A DNA stretch of 64,000 bases from Mucilaginibacter sp. PAMC 26640 (GTDB lineage Bacteria; Bacteroidota; Bacteroidia; Sphingobacteriales; Sphingobacteriaceae), in the NCBI GenBank assembly GCA_001596135.1, contig CP014773.1:5084001-5148000 (forward strand), given 5' to 3'. The translations under genes and the position numbers were made by a program. The notes beneath the pieces are model-generated. The model saw only the letters and a program-made list of their open reading frames with translations, was not told where the DNA came from and ran no database searches. Position 1 is the first letter of the stretch. Each line of letters begins with the position of its first letter. Positions 17,302 to 26,073 of the stretch are shown here, piece by piece.

Positions 17302-17910
17302 ATGCCAGCCTTACTCAAACACTCCCAATTAAAACCTAAAAACAAGTTACCAAAAATAGTTATTTGGCTTAGTGCTGTAATGATAATTGGCATAGTGGTT
17401 TTTTGTAATTTAACTAGGCTTGTGGTCACATACATGTACTTGTTTAACACCGAAAGTTTTAATACCGGTCAGAAAATTTATCCTTCTAAAAATGTATGGA
17501 ACTACCCTTCTGACAGCTTTGGAACATTAAGGGAAATTAGACCAGTAACCGCCAGAGAAGCAGCAGACACCTTTATGATAATTAAGACCGATCACGAGGA
17601 TTTGTTGCAGATGGTACAAAAGGATTCCCTACGGCCCTATGTGCAAAATTTCTCTTTTTTTATTGATAAAGAGAAACTTAAACGGCAAGGTTCTGCAGCA
17701 CTGGGTACGTATATAGGCACATATATTAAGCATACCAAAACACGCGAAGGCCAGGATGTTTTAGGTGTTTACTACGCGGTTAGACCAAACCTTTCCATAA
17801 TGAACAACGACTTTAAAAGTTACGATATGCCGCCATATTATAAATTTGCAAATGATGTACTTTATCTCCCAATATCATTCGGCGGTAATGAAGAGCTTAT
17901 AACCCGTTAA
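17302..17910 (+). CDS. Single-span membrane protein of unknown function, probable prophage moron
   Basis: This 202-residue protein has a short basic cytoplasmic start, one TM helix at about 19-45 (VIWLSAVMIIGIVVFCNLTRLVV) and a soluble domain of about 155 residues predicted outside the cytoplasm. No family was recognised. It lies in its own AT-rich block with a private promoter between two tail genes, the classic arrangement of a moron expressed in the lysogen. Superinfection exclusion or envelope modification would fit but is speculative. It could also be an unrelated insertion. Confidence 0.6.
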   Translation: MPALLKHSQLKPKNKLPKIVIWLSAVMIIGIVVFCNLTRLVVTYMYLFNTESFNTGQKIYPSKNVWNYPSDSFGTLREIRPVTAREAADTFMIIKTDHEDLLQMVQKDSLRPYVQNFSFFIDKEKLKRQGSAALGTYIGTYIKHTKTREGQDVLGVYYAVRPNLSIMNNDFKSYDMPPYYKFANDVLYLPISFGGNEELITR

Positions 17911-17998
17911 GTTAATAGCGTCATCCAAAATTGCGCTGACATCTGAAATTTTGCGAATCTCTAAAAGCCTTTCGCTCTAATATAACCACATCATTAAT

Positions 17999-18012
17999 AT
18001 GCCAATTGGCAT
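17999..18012. promoter_or_regulatory. 14-bp perfect palindrome ahead of the tape measure gene
   Basis: The sequence ATGCCAATTGGCAT is perfectly self-complementary and lies 13 bases upstream of the tape measure start codon. It shares the ATGCC and GGCAT arms with the palindrome at 9281-9294 at the head of the phage island. Confidence 0.5.
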
Positions 18013-18025
18013 TAAAATCATAATT

Positions 18026-20593
18026 ATGTCAAACACAAAAATAGATGTTGATATTAATATCAACGCAGAAAGTTTAAAACAGATGCCCCAATACAAAGCG
18101 GCCTTTGATAGCTTAAAAACATCCATAGATAACATCAATAAAGAAATGCTAAAGCAAAACGCGCAAAGCAAAGAGGTGGTTACCTGGGGCACCAAAATAA
18201 AAAACTCGGTAAAAGATCTGTCAGACACCTATGAGTTGTTTAGTAAGGTCATCGGGGTAGCCAAGAATGCTGTTTTTGGATGGCAAAATATATTGGCAGC
18301 AGTGTTTACACTGGTTACAACCTATGGGCCGCAGGTGCTGGATTATCTGGGCGAAATCTTCCAATCAGATAAAACCAAACAAGCTGCTCTTGATCTCAAA
18401 AATTATCATGACGTTATGTCCGCATACGTTGAAAACATATCAGGCGAAATTTCGCAAGTACAAATGCTGACTAATGTTGCGAATAATGAAACGCTTTCGA
18501 AGGAAAGCAGAATAGAGGCTATAGGCAAATTAAATGCATTAGCGCCAGCGTATTTAAAAAATCTTACGCTTGAAAATTTGAAAACAAAAGAGGGCACGGC
18601 GTTGATGGACGATTATATCAAATCGCTCAACCGACGGGCAATGGAAGAAGCGATACAGGTTAAAAGAACTGAGTTAGTAAAACAGCGATTGAAATTGAAG
18701 CCCGATTATGACTCGGCAAAACAAGAGAGCGATGATTATCGAACCGGCAAAAGAAAAGATCAAACACAATATGTAAGAAACTCCAATAGCTTTGGTATAA
18801 TTTCTTTATACACCTATTCTGAAAAAGACGCGGCTCATAGCAAATTTATAACGATGGTGAAAAAAGATAAAATAATCACCGATCAAATTACAAAATTAGA
18901 CAGCACGCTTGCCGAATCGCTCCTCAAATATGCACCTAAACCAGCAAGCAATCCTGCGCAAAACAGAGCATATTGGGAAGCAATAATTTCCGATCAGCAA
19001 ATGCAGCTGAATAAACTTGATTCTCATTCAAAATTGTTTGAGAAAGATGCTAAACCAATTATCAAGCGTATAAAAGAGGCTAAAAAAGAAATAGCTAAGT
19101 ATGGCGTTGCAGATATAACCGTACATGCGCGTACAACTTACAACAATGGTGATAATGCTGACAAAGATCAGCAGGCACTTTTAGAATCACAAAGCCGCTT
19201 AGCATTATTAATGCTTGATGGTTATGCCAAAGAGGTAGCGCAAACCAACCAACACTTCGAAAAACTAAAAGAAACGCATAGAAAAAACAAATCAACTGTT
19301 GAACAATTGGAGCGTGAGCGCATAGCCACTCTCGAACAGATAGCTGAAAAATTTGAAAATGAAGACCTTGAGAAGCTTACGGCTTCACAAAAAAAAATAA
19401 ATGACATAAAGGTAAATAGCATTAAAGACTTAACAGAACAATCGCTTGCCCGGCTTAAACAAGAAACCGAAGATGAAAAAAACGAGTTTGGGATACGGAA
19501 AGAACAAACCCGGGTAAGTATCAAAAATCAGCAGGCCGAGATAGAGGCCTTGAAGCAAAATGGAAAAATAGTTGAAGCTGATATTTTGAAGAAGGCTGTA
19601 GAACGCGAAAAAAGTCTATTGGAAAACGCCGAAATAATCCATTTAGATTTTTTAGCTCAACAGGTAAGAAAGGAACAGGATATTTTACAAACCCGTGCGG
19701 ATAATGCGGAAACGATTGCCGAAGACAAACTAACTGATAATATACAAAATAACGAAGGAAAAGGCAATGACATTAAAGCACTGCAACAACAGCAACTGCT
19801 GTTGGATATGCAATTTAACTTTGCAGTAGCAGCAGCTAAAAAGAAAGGAGAAACAACTACCAAAATAGAGGAAGATTACGCCAAAAAGAAAGCCGATCTT
19901 GAAATTAAACTTACCAGCTCAAAAATCCATGCCGGCGACAAGTTTATCAACGCTGTGTTAGCAAACAGTAAAAAAGATTCCGCCATATATAAAGCTGCCT
20001 TTTTAGCCAAAAAAGCCACCACTATTGCTGATACCATCATCAGCACCAAACAAGCGGTGATGGATTCACTAAAAGCCTATTCAGGAATTCCGTTTATAGG
20101 CACTGCGCTAGGCATTGCCCAGGCAGCATTTATGGCGGCGCAGGGTGCATCAACCATTGCAACTATCGCAAAACAAAAGCCCGGCTTTTCAACAGGCGGG
20201 CAATACCTTTCAGATGGGCGCGGTGCCGTGCTCCCCGGCTTTAGCCGCACCGATAATACCAATGCCTACCTGCGCAGCGGTGAGGCGGTGGTGGTATCCG
20301 AAGCGATGCGCAACCCCTGGGCGCGCAACCTGGTAAGCGCTATTAATGTGGCCCACGGCGGCCGGGATTTTTCTATTCCTAATGCTGGTAGAGGCTACGC
20401 TATAGGTGGCATATATACCGATGGTGGCAATGCCAACCGTTATTACAATCAACCGGTAAATGACATAAAAGATATGGCGAATACCGTGGCTTACCAAATG
20501 ATCAATAACTTCCCTCCCATTTACGTGGATGTTAAAGACGTAAACAACCAGCAGAATATCCTGGCCCAAACGGTGAATAGGGTGAATTTATAA
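18026..20593 (+). CDS. Phage tail tape measure protein
   Basis: This 855-residue protein sets tail length and is ejected with DNA. It is largely alpha-helical and coiled-coil, with long Lys/Glu/Gln-rich stretches (about 380-650). A hydrophobic segment lies near residues 85-115 (NILAAVFTLVTTYGPQVLDYLG). A typical C-terminal region follows: a hydrophobic helix GIAQAAFMAAQGASTIATIA, then FSTGGQYLSDGRGAVLPGF, a motif seen in many Bacteroidota tape measure proteins. I start at MSNTKIDVDINI; an upstream ATG lies in the palindrome. The stop codon abuts a GC-rich palindromic repeat. The length implies a tail of roughly 130 nm by the usual 1.5 angstrom per residue rule. Confidence 0.85.
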   Translation: MSNTKIDVDININAESLKQMPQYKAAFDSLKTSIDNINKEMLKQNAQSKEVVTWGTKIKNSVKDLSDTYELFSKVIGVAKNAVFGWQNILAAVFTLVTTYGPQVLDYLGEIFQSDKTKQAALDLKNYHDVMSAYVENISGEISQVQMLTNVANNETLSKESRIEAIGKLNALAPAYLKNLTLENLKTKEGTALMDDYIKSLNRRAMEEAIQVKRTELVKQRLKLKPDYDSAKQESDDYRTGKRKDQTQYVRNSNSFGIISLYTYSEKDAAHSKFITMVKKDKIITDQITKLDSTLAESLLKYAPKPASNPAQNRAYWEAIISDQQMQLNKLDSHSKLFEKDAKPIIKRIKEAKKEIAKYGVADITVHARTTYNNGDNADKDQQALLESQSRLALLMLDGYAKEVAQTNQHFEKLKETHRKNKSTVEQLERERIATLEQIAEKFENEDLEKLTASQKKINDIKVNSIKDLTEQSLARLKQETEDEKNEFGIRKEQTRVSIKNQQAEIEALKQNGKIVEADILKKAVEREKSLLENAEIIHLDFLAQQVRKEQDILQTRADNAETIAEDKLTDNIQNNEGKGNDIKALQQQQLLLDMQFNFAVAAAKKKGETTTKIEEDYAKKKADLEIKLTSSKIHAGDKFINAVLANSKKDSAIYKAAFLAKKATTIADTIISTKQAVMDSLKAYSGIPFIGTALGIAQAAFMAAQGASTIATIAKQKPGFSTGGQYLSDGRGAVLPGFSRTDNTNAYLRSGEAVVVSEAMRNPWARNLVSAINVAHGGRDFSIPNAGRGYAIGGIYTDGGNANRYYNQPVNDIKDMANTVAYQMINNFPPIYVDVKDVNNQQNILAQTVNRVNL

Positions 20594-20686
20594 GCCCCCT
20601 AAATCCCTGAAGGGGAAACAGAATTTAAAAATTGAAATACAAACTTTCTAATCGAAAGCATTCCCTTTAGGGAACAGGAGGGGCAA
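20594..20686. repeat. Degenerate inverted pair of GC-rich palindromes
   Basis: Diverged copies of the palindrome (about 20594-20620 and 20660-20685) fill the whole gap from the tape measure stop codon to the next ATG at 20687. The second copy ends in AGGAGGGGC, which places a purine-rich stretch at Shine-Dalgarno distance. Confidence 0.7.
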
Positions 20687-20923
20687 ATGAACATCCAAAC
20701 AGCAAACACCTTATTTGACGAAGGCATTTTCTCGGCTATGTATAAGGCCGGCTTTATTACTGCCAAAATATTTACTTATCGCGAGATCTATTTGTGGGTA
20801 CACGCCCAGATACAGGTACGCCATTTAACCAAGAACCAGGCCGTGCTGGAAGCCGAAGTAAAATTCGCTAAAGACGAGCGCACCATCTGGCGGGCGCTCA
20901 ATAGCTTTCAATCTGAATCATGA
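20687..20923 (+). CDS. Small phage protein (78 aa)
   Basis: This small, mostly helical protein has a segment (TKNQAVLEAEVKF, then KDERTIWRALNSF) that resembles a helix-turn-helix pair, so it could bind DNA. There is no signal or membrane helix. It lies between the tape measure gene and the duplicated regulatory block ahead of the head genes. A role in controlling the head operon is possible but unproven. Confidence 0.55.
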   Translation: MNIQTANTLFDEGIFSAMYKAGFITAKIFTYREIYLWVHAQIQVRHLTKNQAVLEAEVKFAKDERTIWRALNSFQSES

Positions 20924-20930
20924 TTTAATA

Positions 20931-21003
20931 ACTGACAAAACACTGTCACCATCACATTAAGAAATAGTCCCGATATTTGTATAGTTCAATCTTCTGAACT
21001 ATA
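20931..21003. repeat. Duplicated regulatory block, copy 1
   Basis: It contains TGACA (20933-20937) and TGTCA (20944-20948) as an inverted repeat, then GATATTTG (20972-20979, one mismatch to TAnnTTTG). Next comes a perfect inverted repeat TATAGTTCA (20980-20988) and TGAACTATA (20995-21003) at the expected transcription start. A second copy lies 151 bases downstream. Confidence 0.7.
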
Positions 21004-21081
21004 ATTTACCTGATTAAGGACGTAAACATTAAATCAGGCAAATCCCAAATCCTCAAATCATCATCCAAACAAATTTCAATT

Positions 21082-21152
21082 ACTGACAAAACACTGTCAC
21101 CATCACCTAAAGAAATAGTACCGATATTTGTATAGTTCAATCATCTGGAACA
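21082..21152. repeat. Duplicated regulatory block, copy 2
   Basis: It is about 93 percent identical by eye to copy 1 over roughly 70 bases. It keeps TGACA (21084-21088), TGTCA (21095-21099), GATATTTG (21123-21130) and TATAGTTCA (21131-21139). The last arm is altered, so the second inverted repeat is imperfect here. Confidence 0.7.
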
Positions 21153-21214
21153 TATAACCACTCCGAAAGCATTCTGAACATTCTCCAATTCTGGAAATTC
21201 TGATTCAGACAAGT

Positions 21215-21228
21215 ATGCCAATCAGCAT
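21215..21228. promoter_or_regulatory. ATGCC palindrome variant
   Basis: ATGCCAATCAGCAT is a near-palindrome similar to those at 9281 and 17999. It lies 75 bases upstream of the prohead protease start codon. Confidence 0.4.
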
Positions 21229-21303
21229 ATAAAACACAACTTAAAACTCGCCTTTATTAAATCGATAAACAGCCAGAAACCGGTGAAATCAAAATCAAAA
21301 AAA

Positions 21304-22488
21304 ATGAAAATATACCTCTACGATACCGAAACAGATTGCATTGGCTCCGGGAGCCTTTCATCTGCCTACATTAAATCACAATTAGATGCTGCTGCCGGTG
21401 CCGATGTGGAAGTCCACATCAGCTCGGTTGGCGGCAGCGCCTTCGATGCCATTGCTATGTATGATCTGCTAAAAAAATATCCCGGCAAGGTGACCACTTA
21501 CATAGATGCCCTTGCCGCTTCGGCGGCTTCCATTGTAGCAATGGCCGGCAACCAAATCATCATGAGCAAATACGCCCTGCTAATGATCCACAAACCGATG
21601 GTGGGCAGTGGCGGCAACGCTGATGAACTTTTAAAAGACGTACAAATGCTGAATGTTGTACAATCTCGCCTGGCACAGATCTATATGGATAAATCCGGAT
21701 TAGACGGGGTTACCGTTAATAGTTTGATCAACTCCGTTACCTGGATGACGGCCGACCAGGCGCTTAACCTTGGCTTTGTAGACACCATTGAAGATTACAG
21801 CGAAACTATTATTAACAGCGCCCTCATTAAAAAATACACCGACACCGCACCGGCCGTTTACCAGCGCTGCATCAATAAAATCTTAAACAATAAAACAAGT
21901 ATGAACACAGACAACAGAGAACTGATCGAGAAAACAAGCTCGGTATTAGACAAGATCATGAACTTTTTTAAAAAGGTTGTGAACAACCGAACCATTACAG
22001 ACAAAGGCACCCTGCATCATACGGCCGAATTGGGCGAAGGCTGTGAAGTGTACCAGGACGAAGAAATGAGCACACCGGCAGTTACCGATACCTACACCAC
22101 AGCAGAGGGCAAAGCATTGGCTGTTAAAGAAGGCAAGGTAGAAAAGGTAACCCCTGCTGACCCTTCAGCAACCGAAGACGACGATGAAGACGTACCTGTA
22201 ACTAAATTTAAATCGCCTGCTAAAACTGCCGACGTACAAAACCGCCTGCAGGAGGTTAAGGCCCGCTTACATGCGCAAAATGCCCTGTTAAATGAAGCAA
22301 AAGCTGCCCTGGAAGAAGCCAGCAACCGGCTTAAGAAAACCCGCGAAGAAGTGAGGAACGAAATAAAAAGCGACTTTAGTCCGGAAAGCTCCAAGCGGAG
22401 TAACAAAGCCAAAACTGAATCACAACCCTTCTTCGCGCCCCAAAGCCCGCTGGCACAAAACGCCGTAAAACGAGCGGTAGCTAAATAG
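21304..22488 (+). CDS. ClpP-type prohead protease fused to a scaffold-like tail
   Basis: This 394-residue protein has a ClpP/S14 serine protease domain (about 1-175) that matures the phage head. The catalytic Ser is Ser73 in LAASAASIVAMAG, aligned with the ClpP AASMG motif. The His is His96 in LLMIHKPM, and SVGGSAFDAIAMYDLL is the substrate-groove segment. The C-terminal half is highly charged and coiled-coil (VQNRLQEVKARLHAQNALL onward), as in scaffold proteins, so protease and scaffold are probably fused. I start at MKIYLYDTET; a GTG 21 bases earlier would add KSKSKK. Confidence 0.85.
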   Translation: MKIYLYDTETDCIGSGSLSSAYIKSQLDAAAGADVEVHISSVGGSAFDAIAMYDLLKKYPGKVTTYIDALAASAASIVAMAGNQIIMSKYALLMIHKPMVGSGGNADELLKDVQMLNVVQSRLAQIYMDKSGLDGVTVNSLINSVTWMTADQALNLGFVDTIEDYSETIINSALIKKYTDTAPAVYQRCINKILNNKTSMNTDNRELIEKTSSVLDKIMNFFKKVVNNRTITDKGTLHHTAELGEGCEVYQDEEMSTPAVTDTYTTAEGKALAVKEGKVEKVTPADPSATEDDDEDVPVTKFKSPAKTADVQNRLQEVKARLHAQNALLNEAKAALEEASNRLKKTREEVRNEIKSDFSPESSKRSNKAKTESQPFFAPQSPLAQNAVKRAVAK

Positions 22489-22489
22489 G

Positions 22490-22602
22490 CGCGCCCCTAT
22501 TCCCCTGCAGGGGAAACAGAAGTTTAAAAATTCAATCTCAAATATCCCTATAATAAACCTAACAAATCAAAAGCTCCCCCTTTAGGGGGCTGGGGGGCTC
22601 AA
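22490..22602. repeat. Inverted pair of GC-rich palindromes
   Basis: A diverged copy (about 22490-22520) begins right after the protease stop codon. A well conserved copy (about 22571-22602) ends 5 bases before the capsid ATG. They are in opposite orientation with an AT-rich spacer. Confidence 0.8.
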
Positions 22603-22607
22603 CCTAT

Positions 22608-23816
22608 ATGGCTCAATTTACATTTTCAAACAACACTTATGCCGGCGAAGCGCTGGCGGGTTTCATGGCAAGCACGCTGCTGGAAGCTGACTCTGTTAAG
22701 CGTGGATTACTAACGGTTATTAACGAAGTAAAATCGCGCAAGGTGATCCTTGATGTGGACGATGACGTGATCCTGCAAAATCCATCGGGCATATTTACCG
22801 ACCAGGGTACCACTGCCACCCAGACAGAAAGCTACCTGGACCCGGTAATTTACGAATTCATGAAACAAGAACAATGGGATAAGCTTATCCAATCATGGGA
22901 GGCCCAAAGCCTTAAACCCGGCGCGTTTCAGGATTACGAGGGCGTTGTGGACTTAAGCGATTTCATGGTGCAGCGTTACCTCACTAAGATCCAGATAGCC
23001 AATGAGCGTTTGTACTGGCTGGGTAAAGCATCAACTAAAGAAGCTACTTTCACCGCACAATTCCCGGGTTTATTGCCAACTATTGCAGCAGCATCCGGCG
23101 TTTACAAAGTAGGCCTAACCAAACCGGCTACATCTTTATCGGCAACAGCAATCGATGCAAACGGGCTGGTTACCGTAACAGACACAGCTAATCTTGCAGA
23201 TGGTGATGTGGTAACCCTTACCAGCCTGACCGGGACAATTAAAGATACCACAAACGGCGGTGCCGGCATTAATGTACAGGGGCAATCATACTTTATACAG
23301 GTTGGCAGTTCCACAACATTTAAACTGGTTCGCAACTACAACGAGGTAAACAGCCGCAAACCGGCAAGTTTTACAGGTACAGCAACTGCAGCTTCGGTTA
23401 ACTATATCAATGTAAGCAATGTTTTACAGGTATTGGGCAGCGTGTATGCGCAATTAGATCCTGCAGATCGCATCCAGGAGGATTTCAATCTGCAGATCCC
23501 ATTACACGTAGGTTATGCTTATGCACAGGCACAGGCTAATAAAGCACTGAATGTGATCAACGCCTTTACCGATATGAAAAAAATGGATTACCTGGGTTTG
23601 CCCCTGCAGATCATGAATCACTGGCAGGCAAACACCATTCTGGGTGCCCGTTCGTCCAACCTGTTCCTGGGTGTTGACCTGTTAGGCGATGCTTCAGAAC
23701 TTTCCACTGTATATATGAAGCCCTATACCAACGATAACGTAGTGCGCATGAAGGCCCGCATGAAAGCCGCCGTAAACTTTAAATTCGCCAACGAGCTTTT
23801 TTACCTGAGCGCGTAA
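22608..23816 (+). CDS. Probable phage major capsid protein with inserted beta domain
   Basis: This 402-residue protein directly follows the prohead protease/scaffold, the standard place for the major capsid. The N-terminal helical part (LAGFMASTLLEADSVKRG) and the C-terminal part (PLQIMNHWQANTILGARSSN, then FFELFY-like end NELFYLSA) bracket an inserted beta-rich domain at about 165-266. The insert (TVTDTANLADGDVVTLTSLTG) looks like immunoglobulin-like decoration folds inserted in other capsids. The HK97 fold is inferred from context, not from a diagnostic motif. Confidence 0.68.
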   Translation: MAQFTFSNNTYAGEALAGFMASTLLEADSVKRGLLTVINEVKSRKVILDVDDDVILQNPSGIFTDQGTTATQTESYLDPVIYEFMKQEQWDKLIQSWEAQSLKPGAFQDYEGVVDLSDFMVQRYLTKIQIANERLYWLGKASTKEATFTAQFPGLLPTIAAASGVYKVGLTKPATSLSATAIDANGLVTVTDTANLADGDVVTLTSLTGTIKDTTNGGAGINVQGQSYFIQVGSSTTFKLVRNYNEVNSRKPASFTGTATAASVNYINVSNVLQVLGSVYAQLDPADRIQEDFNLQIPLHVGYAYAQAQANKALNVINAFTDMKKMDYLGLPLQIMNHWQANTILGARSSNLFLGVDLLGDASELSTVYMKPYTNDNVVRMKARMKAAVNFKFANELFYLSA

Positions 23817-23823
23817 GAAAGCA

Positions 23824-23897
23824 GTAGCAAGTATTTAGTACCAAGTAATCAGACTACTTGCCAAATCTTGATACTTGATACTAACTACTTGATACAA
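23824..23897. repeat. Short AAGTA/TACTT direct and inverted repeats
   Basis: The gap between capsid and tail tube genes contains several copies of TACTTGATAC and inverted CAAGTA-type words. They can form small hairpins. This looks like a simple-sequence intergenic repeat; no coding potential. Confidence 0.5.
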
Positions 23898-23927
23898 TGA
23901 ATCAATTCAAAACTTTAAATCTATAAA

Positions 23928-24515
23928 ATGTCAATCTACAATAAAATAAATGCCGGCTTCGGCCTGGGCTTTAGCGAGCCTGTAACATCTGGTATCGAAG
24001 ATGTGATCTATATCTTCAATCACGACGATATTGCCATAACCTATGATATCGCAAATCCGCTTATCGTTACGGGCCTTACCGCTGTGGGCAGTGCTAAAGT
24101 TTACAAATTTGAGGGCACTAACAACAGTTTTAATACCATGAGCAAACTGGCTAAAACGCAGGTAGGCCCCAGGTATACCGAAGAAATAGACTTTAATATT
24201 GCGGGCTTATCGGTAGAAATTAAAGCGCAATTGATGGCAATGGGCTACGGCAGGATACGTGCTATAGCGGTGAACAACTATAAAGACAGCGATTCGGCAA
24301 TAGAACTCTTCGGTGCCGTAAACGGCATGATCGTTACGGAAGCAGAACGCAACGCTGCAGACGAAACGCTGGATGGAGGTTACAAGATCAAATTAACCAA
24401 CCCGGATAAATTGAAGGAGCCGTATCCGCCGCGTGCCGTTTCAGTGGCCCCACAGGGCGGCGGCAGTGCAACTTATGCAAGCACCATTACAGCATTGGAA
24501 GCGCTGGTAGATTAG
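23928..24515 (+). CDS. Probable phage major tail (tube) protein
   Basis: This 195-residue beta-rich protein has the run GYGRIRAIAVNNYKDSDSAI, then LFGAVNGMIVT and GGYKIKLTNPDKLKEPYPP. It recalls the tail-tube pattern (AIVxDNxGxxxLLGxxNGL, then GYxLxLTxxExEPxP). Its place after the capsid gene is unusual because the chaperone and tape measure genes lie far upstream in this island. It could instead be a head decoration or adaptor protein, but the C-terminal pattern favours tail tube. Confidence 0.6.
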   Translation: MSIYNKINAGFGLGFSEPVTSGIEDVIYIFNHDDIAITYDIANPLIVTGLTAVGSAKVYKFEGTNNSFNTMSKLAKTQVGPRYTEEIDFNIAGLSVEIKAQLMAMGYGRIRAIAVNNYKDSDSAIELFGAVNGMIVTEAERNAADETLDGGYKIKLTNPDKLKEPYPPRAVSVAPQGGGSATYASTITALEALVD

Positions 24516-24674
24516 CACCGTTATAGTCGGATCGCCATTATTCGTGAAAAACAAAACCGGAACAGGGCAACCCATCAAGTCATTCCCAATTCGCCGGCAA
24601 TGCGCAAACGATAGCGTTACCAGCTACGAAGCTGAATGGTATTTGGAGCTATTTCAGTACATAGGGAAAATTTT

Positions 24675-24787
24675 GCTCCCCCGCCCCCCGAAAGGGGGCG
24701 TTCCTAAAAACAATTCAAATGAAGCGAAAACAAAATCTAACAAATATTACTAGTCACAAAACTCCCCCTTCAGGGGGCCGGGGGACT
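24675..24787. repeat. Inverted pair of GC-rich palindromes
   Basis: Copies at about 24675-24698 and 24761-24787 are in opposite orientation. The second ends 5 bases before the portal ATG. A 69-codon open frame across this gap is mostly made of the repeat and is not credible. Confidence 0.8.
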
Positions 24788-24792
24788 GCAAA

Positions 24793-26073
24793 ATGAAGAC
24801 CTACTTGCCACAAATTGAACGGCGGATAATGGTAAGGCCAAACCAAACGTTTGGTATCCTTAACTATGATATGGATAATGCCTATCCCCAACGAATGCTG
24901 GAGCTGGTAGCACAATCGCCCACCGCGAAAGACTGCTGGAATAAGCGGACCAAATTTATCGGCGGTAATGGCTTTGAAGATGCAGCACTTGGCAAACAAA
25001 AAATCAACAGTAAGGGGCTCACCGTGGCTAAACTGTTAAAATCCATTGCAGCTGATAAAGCGCTTTTTAGCGGATTCGGCATCCATTTAAATTACAATGC
25101 TAATTTTAAGATTGCATCGGTAAACTATGTAAAGTTCGAAGATATCCGAATGGGCGACACCGACGCACCGGACACGGCAGGTAAGTTTGCCATCTACAAT
25201 GACTGGGGCCGCAAAACCTGGAAGAATATTATGCGCAGCAAAATCACCTTTCTTGATGCTTACAACCCGGAGGAGGTAGCCATAAAAACACAGGTAAAGG
25301 CAGCAGGCGGTTGGGAGAAATACAATGGGCAGCTGTTATACTTTAACCCGGAGGTGGATGATTACCCGTTAATTGAAGCCGACGCTGTTTGGGAAGACTT
25401 CGAGACGGAAGCAGGCATTAAAACCTTCAACAACCGCGAAGTAACCACCGGATTTTTGCCCTCAACCATGCTGTTTATGCAGTCGCGCAGAGAAGAAGCG
25501 GACAATAGTGCAGCTTACGGGCAAACTGCAAATACCCCCTCCCAGCTGGAAAAAGACCTGGGTAGTTTCCAGGGAGCTAAAAGTGCCCAGAAGATCATTG
25601 TGATTGAATATGAGGACGAAAGTGCCAAGCCCGAGTTTCAGCCATATGCTATCCAGAATAACGATAAGCTTTTTGAAATTACGGAAAGGTCTGTAGAAGC
25701 TCGGATCATTAAAGGCTTCTCGGTTCCGAAAGAACTGATCAATGCCGATAAAACATCCGGCCTGAGCAACGGAGGCGAAAAAAAACAAGCCATCAGCGAG
25801 TTCAACGATAATACCGCCCCCGACCGGCAGGAACTCAGCGAAATCCTCGAAGAGATCTTCAGCCACTATTGCACCAACATCAATCCCGCCAATAATTGGC
25901 GCATCAACCCGGTCCCTGCAAATATTGCCGATGACTATATCGGTATCAAAGCCGGTGCAGCCATTAACCAACTGCTGCAAGCTACGCTACCGCCCGAGAG
26001 CAAAATTGCTGCACTGATTTACGCCTATGGCTTTAAGCAGGCCGAAGCGGAGGCCATGTGTGCCCGACTGTAA
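24793..26073 (+). CDS. Phage portal protein
   Basis: This 426-residue protein forms the ring at the head vertex through which DNA passes. Portal-family features are the N-terminal region with SPTAKDCWNKRTKFIGGNGF (entry of the clip/wing region), the long middle beta/alpha part with ITFLDAYNPEEV, and the C-terminal FSVPKELINADKTSGLSNGGE stretch typical of Bacteroidota phage portals, followed by helical crown residues. Downstream of it lies the connector gene. It is unusual that the portal follows capsid and tail tube genes instead of the terminase. Confidence 0.82.
   Translation: MKTYLPQIERRIMVRPNQTFGILNYDMDNAYPQRMLELVAQSPTAKDCWNKRTKFIGGNGFEDAALGKQKINSKGLTVAKLLKSIAADKALFSGFGIHLNYNANFKIASVNYVKFEDIRMGDTDAPDTAGKFAIYNDWGRKTWKNIMRSKITFLDAYNPEEVAIKTQVKAAGGWEKYNGQLLYFNPEVDDYPLIEADAVWEDFETEAGIKTFNNREVTTGFLPSTMLFMQSRREEADNSAAYGQTANTPSQLEKDLGSFQGAKSAQKIIVIEYEDESAKPEFQPYAIQNNDKLFEITERSVEARIIKGFSVPKELINADKTSGLSNGGEKKQAISEFNDNTAPDRQELSEILEEIFSHYCTNINPANNWRINPVPANIADDYIGIKAGAAINQLLQATLPPESKIAALIYAYGFKQAEAEAMCARL

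Larger units (their letters stand above)
20924..21303. other. Regulatory intergenic region ahead of the head-gene module
   Basis: This gap of about 380 bases has no coding sequence. It contains two near-identical blocks of about 70 bases with inverted repeats and promoter-like motifs, then an ATGCC palindrome variant at 21215-21228. It separates the tail module from the head module and probably drives the head genes. Confidence 0.6.

Noticed and set aside
24544..24753. 69-codon open frame between tail tube and portal genes
   Set aside because: Its C-terminal half is the GC-rich palindromic repeat and there is no recognisable protein pattern; treated as intergenic.
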